From Corynebacterium meridianum (lineage in GTDB: Bacteria > Actinomycetota > Actinomycetes > Mycobacteriales > Mycobacteriaceae): a stretch of 64,000 bases of DNA. The translations under genes were made by a program, and so were the position numbers. The DNA lies in contig NZ_JAEIOS010000009.1 in assembly GCF_016342265.1 (NCBI RefSeq), positions 310,001-374,000 of the forward strand, written 5' to 3'. Of this stretch, positions 15,997 to 27,107 are shown in pieces. Within the stretch, counting starts at the first letter, position 1. Every line of letters begins with the position of its first letter. A model generated the notes under the pieces. That model was not told the DNA's origin. It saw only the letters and a list, made by a program, of their open reading frames with translations, and did not search any database.

Positions 15997-18972
15997 TCAG
16001 TCTGCCAGGACCTGTTTGATCAGCGCCGCGATGTCATCACGCTGCACCTGATCGCGGAACGTCACCTCGATGTCCTCCGAGCTCATCGACTCGAAGAACC
16101 GTCGTGCTGCCGTCATCCTGAGCTTCTCGCTCTCTCGCAGGTCGGAGCGCTTCTTGACGTCCTTGGTCTCAATGATGAAGTTGAGCGAGAGCCTGCCATC
16201 GTCGCGCTTCAGCACGTACATGAAGTCCGGGCTCGTCGTGCCGCCGAAGTACAGGGGCACCTTGATCGACCGCCGCGGTATCTTCCCGAAGACGACGACC
16301 TCGTCCAGCTTGGAGTCACGGATCGTGTCGGACTCCTTCGGGGAGTCGTACACGAACGCGTCGTACAGGAACTTGTCCGGCACGATGGCCTTGTCGTCGC
16401 GGAAGACTCCGATGTTGCCCTGCGTGATGCTCTCGAGCGGGGCGCCGTCGGCATCGGTGAGCTCGGTGCCGAGCACGAGCCCCTCGATCTTGGAGTACGT
16501 GAACCGTTCGAGGTAGTTGCTCTCCATCCACTCCGTGAACCCGGCAACGAACTCGTGCAGGGTCGCCTTGTTGAAAAAATCTGCTGGGAGGCTCTTCTTT
16601 GCGTGGAGTCGGACGAGCCCCGCGTGGATACGATCGATCGGTAGTCCCGTTTGAGCGCGGACACGCTTCAACCAATCGCCGTACGGCATCGTCTCGGTCA
16701 CTTCGAAGCGGACTTTCGTCTCCGTTCGGACTTCCAGGGACGAGTTCTCCTCGTCCCTCACTACGACGTCCTGCGCGAAACGGCCGAACTCCTTCCGATA
16801 GATATCGGCGCCCAACACCTCGTCGATGCACTCATCGATCTCGTCCGGCGAGAGCTCTTCGAGACGGAGATAGTACTTTGCGTTCAACGTCTCCCAGAGG
16901 TCCTTGAGCTCGGAGTACCGCTTGGGGCGGATGCCAACCTTGACCTTCTGATTGTCCTTCACGACCTTGTCAGGCTTCAGACCGTTCTTGTTGAACGCCG
17001 GATAGGCGGCGAACAGGTCTTCCTCGCGCCCCGCCACGACGTTCTTGTCCGAATCGACGAGCCCCTGCTGCAACAGCTCGATGAAGAGGTCCGTCTCCGA
17101 CTTCCCAAGCACCTCAGCGACCTTCGGAAGCAGCTCCTTCACCTTGGCAGGGCCAACGGCGACGTCAGAGTTGATCTCATCGACGAGGGACTCGGCGAAC
17201 TTCTGCTCCGTGTAGTCGATGAGGTATGTGAGATAGAACTGTTCGCCAGCGAGACGGGTGCCCTTCGTATCCACGGGCAAGCGGAGGCCACGGCCCACCT
17301 CCTGCAGCTTCGAGATTTCCGATCCTGATGACCGGAGCTTGACGATCTGGAACACGTTCGGGTTGTCCCAGCCCTCACGAAGCGTCCACTTCGAGAAGAG
17401 GAATCGGCGAGTGTTCGACGCACCGCTCGCCGTCTCGAAGGACAGCATCGCTTCCTTGTTGCGGAGGATGTCGTTGACCTCGCGCTGGATGGCCTCATCG
17501 GAGGTCGAGTTGTCGGCCGAGAAGTATCCGCCGTTCGTCGCCTCGACGTCAGCGAGCGACGCACGCAGGTAGGCGACGTACTCCTTCGCGACGGGCGAGG
17601 AGTCGCCCTCGCGCTTCTCGATCTCCGCGGTGAGCCGTGCGGTGAGGAGCTCCTCGAAGCGCTGCCTGAGGTGGCCCTTCGAACCGTCGCTGCCGCGATA
17701 GGACTCGATAGAGTCGATGAAGAACAGCGTGAGCGTCTTGACCCTGGACGAGCGGCGAAAGTTTTCCCACTCGGTCTCGAAGTGGTTGTCGAGTGCCTGC
17801 CGCATCATCAGGCTCTGATAGGTGTCCGAGTAAACCCGGGCCGAGAGGATGTCGCCCGTCCCCAGAACCTGACCGTTGGACAGAGTGAGGCCGGATTTGA
17901 TCGTCGGGTTGTCGGTCTTACCGATCCCCTCGATTGTAATACCCGTGAATGCGCCGTCCGCGATGCCGAGTGACTCCCCTATATCGAAGGTGAGCGACTT
18001 CCCCGTGCCGATGTTCTGGAACGTGGCCTGCTTCGGCTTGCGCGCTGAGAGACTCGTGAGCTTGAGGCGCGTTGTATCGCTGCTGCTGTCCCGCGGGTAC
18101 TGGACCTGGACACCCTTGACCAACTGCTCGTTAAACGCCTCGACGGCGCCGAGGTTGAAGACCAGGTTGTTGTAGTCGGTCTTCCCCGTCTTGCCGAGCT
18201 CCGGGAAGGTCGCACCGAAGCGGAAGACCGCCAAGGGCTGGATCTCGTCGATGAGCGTCTGATACGCCTTGTTGTCGCGGCGGAAGCGGTGCGGCTCGTC
18301 CATGATGACGATGGGGCGAGTCTCACGAATCGCCTCATAGGGGACGCTGGCTGTGCCGAGCACCGTCTGGTCGTAGTCGAACGCCATCGTTTTCCTCGAC
18401 TGCAGCATGCCGTCGGTCATGAGCAAGGCGGAGATGCGGCCAGGCGACAGTCGGGAGCCCTGTGCGAAGTTGACGACGGAGTTCGGCATCATCTTTCGCC
18501 CCTTCGACCGTTTCTGCGGGTCGAGGACGTCGAGGCGCAGCTCTACCTGCGGGCCGTACGAATCGGCGAAGTACTTGCGTGCGTAGTCTGACCGGATGAA
18601 CGCCTTCGTACCCTCCTTGATTGGTGTCGAGGGCACGAGAAGGATGAACTTCGTGAAGCCGTAGAGCCGGTTCAACTCGTACATGAGCTGCGTGTAGGCC
18701 AGTGTCTTGCCGGTGCCGGTCTCCATCTTGGCGTCAACGCCGAGAACGCCGTCGTCGACATGGCTCCGCCAGGGACGAGGGATCGCAGCGATCCCGTCCA
18801 CGACGCCCGACTGGATCGCATTGATGTTCTCGCGAATCTGCGGATCAGCGGGATCGAACACGATGTTCGCCTCGGGCGGTGTGCTGGCGTCGAGCTGCAC
18901 GTCCTTGAAGATGCGAGTCAGCGCATTCAGTGCACGCTGCTGGTGCTCCAGTGTTTGAAGTCGGATCTGCAT
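15997..18972 (-). CDS. res: Type III restriction enzyme, Res (endonuclease/translocase) subunit
   Basis: The 991-residue protein is an SF2 ATPase with motif I (KMETGTGKTLAYTQL near residue 84), the DEPH box with following residues (VIMDEPHRFRRDN near 226), motif III-like FRFGATFPE, and motif VI (LQEVGRGLRLPVD near 555). The C-terminal nuclease domain contains TSPDFMYVLKRDDG...FIIETKD, the PD-(D/E)xK core. Together with Mod it cleaves DNA that has two unmethylated recognition sites. The start ATG overlaps the mod stop by one base (TGATG), so expression is coupled. The length is usual for Res proteins and no disruption was seen. Confidence 0.9.
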   Translation of the reverse strand: MQIRLQTLEHQQRALNALTRIFKDVQLDASTPPEANIVFDPADPQIRENINAIQSGVVDGIAAIPRPWRSHVDDGVLGVDAKMETGTGKTLAYTQLMYELNRLYGFTKFILLVPSTPIKEGTKAFIRSDYARKYFADSYGPQVELRLDVLDPQKRSKGRKMMPNSVVNFAQGSRLSPGRISALLMTDGMLQSRKTMAFDYDQTVLGTASVPYEAIRETRPIVIMDEPHRFRRDNKAYQTLIDEIQPLAVFRFGATFPELGKTGKTDYNNLVFNLGAVEAFNEQLVKGVQVQYPRDSSSDTTRLKLTSLSARKPKQATFQNIGTGKSLTFDIGESLGIADGAFTGITIEGIGKTDNPTIKSGLTLSNGQVLGTGDILSARVYSDTYQSLMMRQALDNHFETEWENFRRSSRVKTLTLFFIDSIESYRGSDGSKGHLRQRFEELLTARLTAEIEKREGDSSPVAKEYVAYLRASLADVEATNGGYFSADNSTSDEAIQREVNDILRNKEAMLSFETASGASNTRRFLFSKWTLREGWDNPNVFQIVKLRSSGSEISKLQEVGRGLRLPVDTKGTRLAGEQFYLTYLIDYTEQKFAESLVDEINSDVAVGPAKVKELLPKVAEVLGKSETDLFIELLQQGLVDSDKNVVAGREEDLFAAYPAFNKNGLKPDKVVKDNQKVKVGIRPKRYSELKDLWETLNAKYYLRLEELSPDEIDECIDEVLGADIYRKEFGRFAQDVVVRDEENSSLEVRTETKVRFEVTETMPYGDWLKRVRAQTGLPIDRIHAGLVRLHAKKSLPADFFNKATLHEFVAGFTEWMESNYLERFTYSKIEGLVLGTELTDADGAPLESITQGNIGVFRDDKAIVPDKFLYDAFVYDSPKESDTIRDSKLDEVVVFGKIPRRSIKVPLYFGGTTSPDFMYVLKRDDGRLSLNFIIETKDVKKRSDLRESEKLRMTAARRFFESMSSEDIEVTFRDQVQRDDIAALIKQVLAD

Positions 18973-20923
18973 CAGTACCGCTCAATCACGGAGACTGACT
19001 GGCCCGAACGGAGCGACTTAAGGTTCTGCTTCAACTCGTGCATGACCGAGAACGGCACAGAGTACCCGAAGACGACGAGACGCTTCAGATCGAGCTCGCC
19101 AGCTTCGAGCTTGGCCACGAGTGCCATTACGCCATCGCTATCAAGTCCAGGCTTGATGACGTAGCCGGAGTCCTCACAGACCTGCAGCTTGTAGTCATCG
19201 AGCTCCACGTCACTCACCTCAGGCGTCAGACCGAAACCGTCCTGAACGAGCCAAGTAGAAAGCGCGACCTGATCTCCCGGCGCCCCACTTGAAGCGAACT
19301 TGGACACGAAATCACCAGCAAGCATTACGCCGTCCTCATTTGGATCGAAGGACTGAAGCTGATCGAGCGTCCGCGCGCTCGGCCTCTCCACCCGGAAGAG
19401 CCGAAAGCCATCGTCGATCGCAGCGTTAGTCTGCTGCCGAACCTGTTGCGCCGACGCCTGAATCCGCGTCCGGCCCAGTTGGTCGATGGTGCTGAATCCA
19501 GCCGACGCTGCCTTGCTGCCGGGCCTTACCTTCTCCGGCCACTGGACGGCGATGTAACGACGCGTGCCCGTATCCTCGGCGTTCAACTCCATCACCGCGT
19601 GGGCGGTCGTCGCCGATCCTGAGAAGAAGTCGAGAACGAGCGCGTCATTGGGTGCAAACGACACCAAGTACTTGATCAGCGGGACGGGCTTCGGGTACGG
19701 AAAGGGACACCCCATCTCGGCGAGCGCATTTCCTGCCGTCTCGACAGTTCCGAGATTCATGAGCACGGTCAGGATGTGCTGTTGGTCCGCGCGCCGAATC
19801 TTGACGTTGTCGATGGCGCCAGTGGTCGTGAGTTCGAAGGTCGTGTCCTGCCCCTTGGAGTCGACGACCGAGGCGTACTCGCCAGCAATGAAGCTCCGCA
19901 GCAAGGCACCGTTGGCCCAGCCGGTCCGCGCGACCACGCGGTTCATGAGCTTCCCTCCCTCGACAACCAAGTCCACGTCGTAGTTCGGGAACTTGTCCGT
20001 CCTCGCGGGGATTATCCCAGCCTCGAAGCCTGCGGGGAAACCAGGTTCTAGGACGATCTCGGAGACAGGATTCTTGGGCCCATTCTTGACGACCGAGTTG
20101 CGAATCTCGGCGTTGAACAGCTTGCTTTCGTCGGGGAGGTTCAGGTCCTTGACCCCGGCGATAATCATGTCCGATGCCCGCTTCGCGTACATGTGCACGT
20201 ACTCGTGGTTAATCTTGACCGTCGCCTGATTGTCCAGGTTCCCATCGGTCCTCCACGCAAAGGTCGCGACGAAGTTCTGTTCGCCGAACACCTCGTCGCA
20301 CAGCGCCTTGAGGTTCGCCTGCTCGTTGTCGTCAATACTGACAAAGATGACGCCGTCGTCGGCGAGGAGTTCCTTCGCAAGTTGGAGCCGCGGATACATG
20401 AAGGTAAGCCACGCCGAGTGCGACGACTTGCCTTGAAGGGCCATCACTCTCTCGGCCTCGTCCTCGCCAAGACCCACCTTTCCGACCAGGTCCTTCACCG
20501 TGAAGCCGAAGTCGTCGACGTAGACGAACCCATCGGAACCCGTATTGTACGGCGGATCGATGTAGATGCAGTTGACCTGGCCCGCGTAGGACCCCGACAG
20601 ATGCTTGAGCGCATCGAGATTGTCCCCGACAATGTACAGGTTCTCCGACTCAGCGTTCGCCGCCTCCGAATTGTGCTTGAGGTCAGGGACCATGACCGTC
20701 TCGGTCCGCGTCGAGGTCAGGTACTTGGCGTACGACTTCCCGAGGAACTTCAGCTCGTAGCCTTCGCGCGTCATCGACACGTCGGCATCGCTCAACGCGT
20801 CCTGCAGGCGGTCGAGCATGAAGTCGCCGTCCTTGTCGAAGTACTCGGGCAACGCTGTCCGGAGCCGCGCCAGCTCGAAGTCGTTCGGCCTCGTCGTCTC
20901 ATTGGCCTCATGGGACTCCCTGA

Positions 20924-20927
<4 letters not shown>
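18972..20927 (-). CDS. mod: Type III DNA methyltransferase, Mod subunit
   Basis: The 651-residue protein methylates the recognition site (normally N6-adenine) and gives specificity. It shows the DPPY motif (NCIYIDPPYNTGSDGFVYVD near 125) and the SAM-binding FxGxG-type motif (LVLDFFSGSATTAHAV near 430), in the order of beta-class methyltransferases. Start GTG at 20927 overlaps the ychF stop (GTGA), with an ideal GGAGGT five bases upstream lying inside the ychF coding end. The specificity region between the motifs determines the site and cannot be predicted here. mod, res and the DUF3644 gene form one operon that could also be read from the ychF promoter. Confidence 0.9.
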
Positions 20928-22021
<1,094 letters not shown>

Positions 22022-22353
22022 AGTCGCACATCCTATCAATCCCCGTCCTCCGGGCCGGACACCGGCGGAACGACCGCCGCGCACACTGGTGGCGATGTGT
22101 CGCGATGCGCTCCCCAGGGAACCACCCACGTTCCCACCCGCCGGGCATCTTGTTCCATGCAGTGAAATGAGCTGCTAGAGTCATGCGAGGTTAAGAAAAC
22201 CCGTAGAACGCGCTGAAGGTAGTTGGCGTGGCGCCACCCCTGCCACCGACACCTGCGCCGGACACCTGACCGCGGCCGTGATCCCAGTCACCACCCCGAC
22301 GCCCACCGATCGCCGCGGCATCTCCTCATCCGACTTGATTCGAAAGGCCGGCA
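22022..22353. other. Divergent intergenic region ychF / metP
   Basis: This 332-base gap must hold promoters in both directions. TGCTAGAGT near 22170 could be an extended -10 element for the plus strand. No RNA element or operator palindrome was recognised. Confidence 0.35.
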
Positions 22354-23982
22354 ATGGCTGCTGACACTTCTCAAGGTCGCGAAGTATTCTCCACCCGCAT
22401 AGCGTTCCTGCTGGCGGCGATCGGTTCCGCCGTGGGCCTGGGTAATATTTGGCGCTTCCCCTACGTCGCCTATGAAAATGGCGGCGGCGCATTCCTGATC
22501 CCCTACATGGTGGCTCTGATCACCGCGGGTATCCCCCTCCTCTTCCTCGATTACGCCATGGGACACCGGTTCCGTGGCTCCGCTCCCCTCGCCTACCGTC
22601 GCCTGCGGACGTGGGCCGAGCCGGTCGGTTGGGTGCAGGTCGGCGTCTGTTTCATCATCACGATCTACTACGCGGCCATCATCGGCTGGGCGGCGCTCTA
22701 CACCCTGAAGTCCTTCAACACGGCGTGGGGCAGCGATCCCAACACCTACTTCTTCGAGGACTTCCTCAAGTTCGACAGCACCCAGATGATCTCGATGGAC
22801 ATCGTCCCGCAGATCGCCCTCGCGCTGGCGTTCGTGTGGGTCCTGGCGATCATCGTTCTCGCGATGGGCGTGGACGAGGGCATCGGACGCATCTCCAAGG
22901 TGTTCATGCCGATCCTGACGGTGCTGTTCATCCTCGTGGTCGGTTACTCCGTCACCCTGGAGGGGGCGGCTGAGGGCCTCGACGCCTTCTTCACCCCGAA
23001 CTGGGCCGCGCTGAGCGATCCGGGCGTGTGGGTCGCCGCGTACGGCCAGATCTTCTTCTCCCTGTCGATCTGCTTCGGCATCATGCTGACGTACTCCTCC
23101 TACCTCAAGCCGCGCACCAACCTGACCGGCACCGGCCTGGTGACCGCGTTCGCGAACTCCTCCTTCGAAGTGCTCGCCGGCATCGGTGTCTTCTCCGCCC
23201 TCGGCTACATGGCCGTGCAGCAGAACGTCGCCGTGGACGAGGTCGCCACCTCCGGCATCGGTCTGGCGTTCATCGCCTTCCCGACGATCATCAACCAGAT
23301 GCCCCTGGGACCGGTCTTCGGTGTCATGTTCTTCGGCTGCCTGACGGTCGCCGGCTTCACTTCACTGTTCTCCCTCCTCGAGGTCGTCGTCTCCGCGGTC
23401 AAGGACAAGCTCAACCTGCCGCGCAAGGCCACGGCTCTCGGTGTCGGTGTCGTCATGACCCTGATCTCCCTGACACTGTTCGCCACGACCTCCGGTCTCG
23501 CGACGCTCGACATCATGGACAAGTTCGTCAACAACATCGGCATCGTCGGCATCGCGCTGATCGCCATCATCATCCTCGACTGGGTTCTGCGTCGCGCGGA
23601 CGAGATGGCGCTGCACCTCAACGCGGTGTCCAGCTTCCGGGTCGGCAACCTGTGGCGGATCTGCGTCGTGAACATCACCACGATCGTTCTCGGTTACACC
23701 CTCCTCCAGGAGCTCATCAGCCTCGTCCAGGAGAACTACGGCGGGTACACCGACCTCCAGATCAACATCTGGGGCTGGGGCGTCGTCGGGTTGATCCTCG
23801 TCGCAGCGGTCGTCATGAGCCTCGTCCCGTGGCGCGGCAACATCGCCCTGGTCGGTCCCCCCGGCTCCGACTTCGGCGTCGACCCCGACCTGCAGCTCGA
23901 GATCACCACCCCGCAGAAATACGATCCGCAGCGCCCGCGGCACGCCGGCTTCGCGGTCGAACAGTTAGGAGCCCGCAAATGA
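22354..23982 (+). CDS. metP: Sodium-dependent NSS-family methionine/alanine importer
   Basis: The 542-residue protein is a multi-spanning (about 12 helices) neurotransmitter:sodium symporter. The N-terminal signature is clear: FLLAAIGSAVGLGNIWRFPY, then NGGGAFLIPY, the sodium and substrate site of LeuT-type transporters. Further helices contain ALAFVWVLAIIVLAMGV and the FFSLSICFGIMLTYSSYL segment. It is followed by a four-base overlap with a 63-residue membrane peptide, the arrangement described for MetP-MetS of Corynebacterium glutamicum, which takes up methionine and alanine. Substrate is inferred from that pairing. Confidence 0.85.
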   Translation: MAADTSQGREVFSTRIAFLLAAIGSAVGLGNIWRFPYVAYENGGGAFLIPYMVALITAGIPLLFLDYAMGHRFRGSAPLAYRRLRTWAEPVGWVQVGVCFIITIYYAAIIGWAALYTLKSFNTAWGSDPNTYFFEDFLKFDSTQMISMDIVPQIALALAFVWVLAIIVLAMGVDEGIGRISKVFMPILTVLFILVVGYSVTLEGAAEGLDAFFTPNWAALSDPGVWVAAYGQIFFSLSICFGIMLTYSSYLKPRTNLTGTGLVTAFANSSFEVLAGIGVFSALGYMAVQQNVAVDEVATSGIGLAFIAFPTIINQMPLGPVFGVMFFGCLTVAGFTSLFSLLEVVVSAVKDKLNLPRKATALGVGVVMTLISLTLFATTSGLATLDIMDKFVNNIGIVGIALIAIIILDWVLRRADEMALHLNAVSSFRVGNLWRICVVNITTIVLGYTLLQELISLVQENYGGYTDLQINIWGWGVVGLILVAAVVMSLVPWRGNIALVGPPGSDFGVDPDLQLEITTPQKYDPQRPRHAGFAVEQLGARK

Positions 23983-24170
23983 GTGGCATCGCAATCATGA
24001 TGATGATCCTGTTCATGGTGGTCATCTGGGGCGGCCTCCTGGTCAGCATCCTCGCCCTGCGCAAGCACCCCGATGATTCCTCCGGGATCCTCGGCGACTC
24101 GCACCTCGCGACGGACGACGTCCTGATCGAGCAGGAGAAGGCCGGTCCCCCGGCCCGCAACACCGACTAG
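23979..24170 (+). CDS. metS: Small subunit of the MetP-type importer
   Basis: This 63-residue peptide has one hydrophobic helix (GIAIMMMILFMVVIWGGLLV) followed by a charged tail (ALRKHPDDSSG). The ATG lies within the metP stop (ATGA). MetS-type peptides are required for activity of their NSS partner. The size, single helix and coupled position match. A terminator follows directly. Confidence 0.8.
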   Translation: MSGIAIMMMILFMVVIWGGLLVSILALRKHPDDSSGILGDSHLATDDVLIEQEKAGPPARNTD

Positions 24171-24190
24171 ACGGTCCGACCCCGGACCGA

Positions 24191-24231
24191 AACCCCGCCC
24201 CGGGCCGTGCTTCACGGCCCGGGGCGGGGTT
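24191..24231. terminator. Terminator after metPS
   Basis: A 19-base GC-rich perfect stem (AACCCCGCCCCGGGCCGTG and its complement) with a CTT loop, followed by TTTT. Confidence 0.9.
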
Positions 24232-24328
24232 TTCCGTTCGCCCACTCGAGCCACGGATACACCCGGTCAGCACCTCCGCGACCCACCATCGGGGCACCGT
24301 GTTCAGGCTCACGGTGATTTAGGGCAGT

Positions 24329-25828
24329 ATGGGGACTGTGACCGACGCCCGCGATTCATCCGACCGCGTCTCCGGCAGCAGGCTCGGAGACAGCTCGACG
24401 CTGCCCGGGTCCTTCGACTCGGCAGCATCGCCGCACCCGACGACAGCCAACGAACCCCTACGCGGGCCGGAAATCCTGGCCGACGAGGCCTCCCGGACGT
24501 TCGAGGAATTCCAGCCCGACGCCCCCATCGACCGGTCGGTGATCATCGCCGAAGGGCTGCGCGAGTTCGCGGCGTGGTGTCTCCGTCTGCTGATCGTCTC
24601 CGCCGCGACCTACATGGTCGGGTTCGTTCTGCTGAAGGTCTGGCAGGGTGTTCTGCCGGTCGTCCTCGCACTGATCGTCTCCTCCGTTCTCTACCAGCCC
24701 GCCCACTGGCTCCGACGACACGGCGTGCCCGGTGCGCTCGCCGCGATCGTCACGATTCTCGGGACCCTCGCACTGTTCAGCGGGGTGATCGCACTCATGG
24801 CCCCGAGCGTCGCACGGCAGTCGCAGGCCCTCTACTACCAGGCGTTCGAGGGGGTCCAGCGCGTCCAGCTGTGGCTGCAGGATCCACCGGTCCAGTTCCG
24901 GGGCAACGATCTGGGTGACTGGCTCGCCGAGGGGGCGACGTGGATGCAGAAGCAGGCCTCGACGATCGCCGGCGAGATCTTCGCCGGACTCGGGGTGGCC
25001 TCGACGATCCTCATCATGCTCGGTATCGTCCTCGTGCTGACGTTCTTCTTCCTCAAGGATGGGGACCGTTTCCTGCCCTGGCTGCGGGAGGTCACGGGCC
25101 CGAGGATCGGCTGGCACCTGACCGAACTTCTGACCCGTTCCTGGAACACTCTGTCGGGCTTCATCCGTGCACAGGCGGTCGTGGCGATGATGGACGCCCT
25201 GTTCATCGGTCTCGGGCTCGTGCTGATCGGGGTCCCGATGGCGCTCGTGCTCGCGGTGCTCACCTTCATCGCCGGATTCATCCCCATCGTCGGTGCCGTC
25301 GTCGCGGGCGCACTGGCGGTGCTCATCGCGTTCGTGTCCCTGGGAATGACCGAAGCGGTCCTGGTGCTGATACTCGTGATCGCGGTCCAGCAGTTCGAGG
25401 GCTACGTCCTCTCCCCCTGGCTCCAGTCGAAGGCGATGAACCTGCACCCGGTGATCGTGCTGGTCTCCGTGACCGTCGGCGGTGGCCTGTTCGGCATCAT
25501 CGGGGCGTTCCTCGCGGTGCCGACGGCCGCCATGGTCGCCGTGCTCTTCCGGTACCTCTCGGACATGGTCGCGTTGCGCGCGGGCGAGAAGACCGCGGAC
25601 CAGATCGTCTTCGCCACCGTCGCCGGGTCGCTGACAGCCCGCCACGGCGAGGAGGCGGGACGCCGGATGCGGGCGGCGCGACGCTCTGCCGGTGACGGGC
25701 ACGGTGGCCTCCGCACCGCTGGCGGGGAGACCGACGTCAGCGCCTCCCCTGCCCCCGCAACCTCCCGAACCCGTTTCCAGGACCTCACCTCGAGATTCGT
25801 ACACCTTTTCGACACGCCGCGTCACTGA
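24329..25828 (+). CDS. AI-2E family transporter (PerM-like membrane protein)
   Basis: The 499-residue protein has eight or so membrane helices in two groups: LLIVSAATYMVGFVLLKVW and VVLALIVSSVLYQPAHWL near 95-145, then the C-terminal bundle from LIMLGIVLVLTFFFLKDGDR (about 230) through FIAGFIPIVGAVVAGALAVL and FEGYVLSPWLQSKAMNLHP. The FLKDG, PxxG and P....+....L.P segments are typical of PF01594. The first 90 residues are hydrophilic and disordered-looking, as is the 75-residue tail. Function within this family varies (export, ion/proton antiport); the substrate cannot be told. It lies upstream of rmuC. Confidence 0.8.
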   Translation: MGTVTDARDSSDRVSGSRLGDSSTLPGSFDSAASPHPTTANEPLRGPEILADEASRTFEEFQPDAPIDRSVIIAEGLREFAAWCLRLLIVSAATYMVGFVLLKVWQGVLPVVLALIVSSVLYQPAHWLRRHGVPGALAAIVTILGTLALFSGVIALMAPSVARQSQALYYQAFEGVQRVQLWLQDPPVQFRGNDLGDWLAEGATWMQKQASTIAGEIFAGLGVASTILIMLGIVLVLTFFFLKDGDRFLPWLREVTGPRIGWHLTELLTRSWNTLSGFIRAQAVVAMMDALFIGLGLVLIGVPMALVLAVLTFIAGFIPIVGAVVAGALAVLIAFVSLGMTEAVLVLILVIAVQQFEGYVLSPWLQSKAMNLHPVIVLVSVTVGGGLFGIIGAFLAVPTAAMVAVLFRYLSDMVALRAGEKTADQIVFATVAGSLTARHGEEAGRRMRAARRSAGDGHGGLRTAGGETDVSASPAPATSRTRFQDLTSRFVHLFDTPRH

Positions 25829-25865
25829 CGCCTCCGTGTCCGGGGCGGATGGCACAGTGGTGGCC

Positions 25866-27035
25866 ATGAGTCCGACCACCACCTTCTTCCTCGCCCTCGC
25901 TCTGGGCATCGCCCTCGGAGCGGCACTCGGTTGGCTCGCCCGCGGGCAGAGTTCCAGGGCGACCGCGACCGACATCGAGCGACTGGCGGAGCTCGCCTCC
26001 GCACAACTCCGGGCGGACACCGCCGAGCGCACCTCTGCAGCAGCCGAACAGCTCACCGGCAGGGTCAGCACATCCCTCGCACCACTGCAGCAGGCGGTGG
26101 TGCAGCTGAGTCAGCAGGTCCGTGCCCTGGAGCAGGAGCGGGTCGAGGCCTACGCCGCACTGAGCAGTCAGGTGCAGTCGATGACGAGGACATCGACGAT
26201 GCTGTCGGACCGGACGGGCAAACTCGTCACGGCGCTGCGCGCACCCCAGGTCCGGGGCCGGTGGGGCGAGATGCAACTGGAGCGGGTCGTGGAGATGGCC
26301 GGCATGGTGCGGTACTGCGACTTCGACACCCAGGTATCCGCACGCGGCACGGAGGGCACGCTGCGGCCCGATCTCGTGGTGCGCCTGTCCGGGGGCCGGA
26401 CGATCATCGTGGACTCCAAGGTCCCCTTCTCCGCGTATCTGGATGCGCTGGACACCGAGGACCCGGAGGAACACGCGGCCCACCTCCGCCGCCACGCGCA
26501 CCAGCTGCGCAGCCACGTCAATCAGTTGTCCTCCAAGAACTACTCCGCGGCGTTCGACCGGACACCCGAGTTCACCGTGCTCTTCGTCCCGGCGGACCCC
26601 TTCCTCGACGCCGCGTTGACCACGGACCCCGAACTCCTCGAGCACGCCTTCTCCCGGAACATCATTCTCGCGACCCCGACGACGCTGGTGGCGCTCCTGC
26701 GCACGGTGGGACTCGGCTGGCAGCAGGAAGCGGTGAATGAGCAGGCGGCCACGATCCACCGGCTCGGGCGGCAGCTGTACTCCCGGCTGAACACCATGGC
26801 GGAGCACTACAACAAGGTGGGTGCGGCGCTGGACCGCGCCGTGGACGCCTACAACTCGACGCTGGGTTCACTGGAATCCCGGGTGATGGTCACCGCCCGC
26901 ACACTGAGCGAGATGGACGCCGGTCCCACGGGGAACACCCGTCCCACGCCACCACGTCCCGCGACGGGCAGGGGCCGGAGGATCATTCCGATGGAGGATT
27001 CCGGTGTCCCGGAGAGCGAAACAGGAGGGGCCTGA
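25866..27035 (+). CDS. rmuC: RmuC-family DNA recombination protein
   Basis: From the ATG at 25866 the product has 389 residues: a single N-terminal membrane helix (TFFLALALGIALGAALGWLA), a coiled coil (about 40-120), then the RmuC core with APQVRGRWGEMQLERVVEMA, VDSKVPFSAYLDAL, FTVLFVPADPFLDAAL and ATPTTLVALLRTVGLGWQQE. RmuC proteins limit inversions at short repeats and have a PD-(D/E)xK-like fold; VDSKVPF is the conserved core. An upstream in-frame extension overlaps the transporter gene and lacks conservation, so the ATG was preferred. Confidence 0.9.
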   Translation: MSPTTTFFLALALGIALGAALGWLARGQSSRATATDIERLAELASAQLRADTAERTSAAAEQLTGRVSTSLAPLQQAVVQLSQQVRALEQERVEAYAALSSQVQSMTRTSTMLSDRTGKLVTALRAPQVRGRWGEMQLERVVEMAGMVRYCDFDTQVSARGTEGTLRPDLVVRLSGGRTIIVDSKVPFSAYLDALDTEDPEEHAAHLRRHAHQLRSHVNQLSSKNYSAAFDRTPEFTVLFVPADPFLDAALTTDPELLEHAFSRNIILATPTTLVALLRTVGLGWQQEAVNEQAATIHRLGRQLYSRLNTMAEHYNKVGAALDRAVDAYNSTLGSLESRVMVTARTLSEMDAGPTGNTRPTPPRPATGRGRRIIPMEDSGVPESETGGA

Positions 27036-27107
27036 CGGACCAGATACGGCCTCGCCACGGGGTGACGGTACCGAAATTCAGCGCCGGAGTCGGTAACATA
27101 GCGTCCC

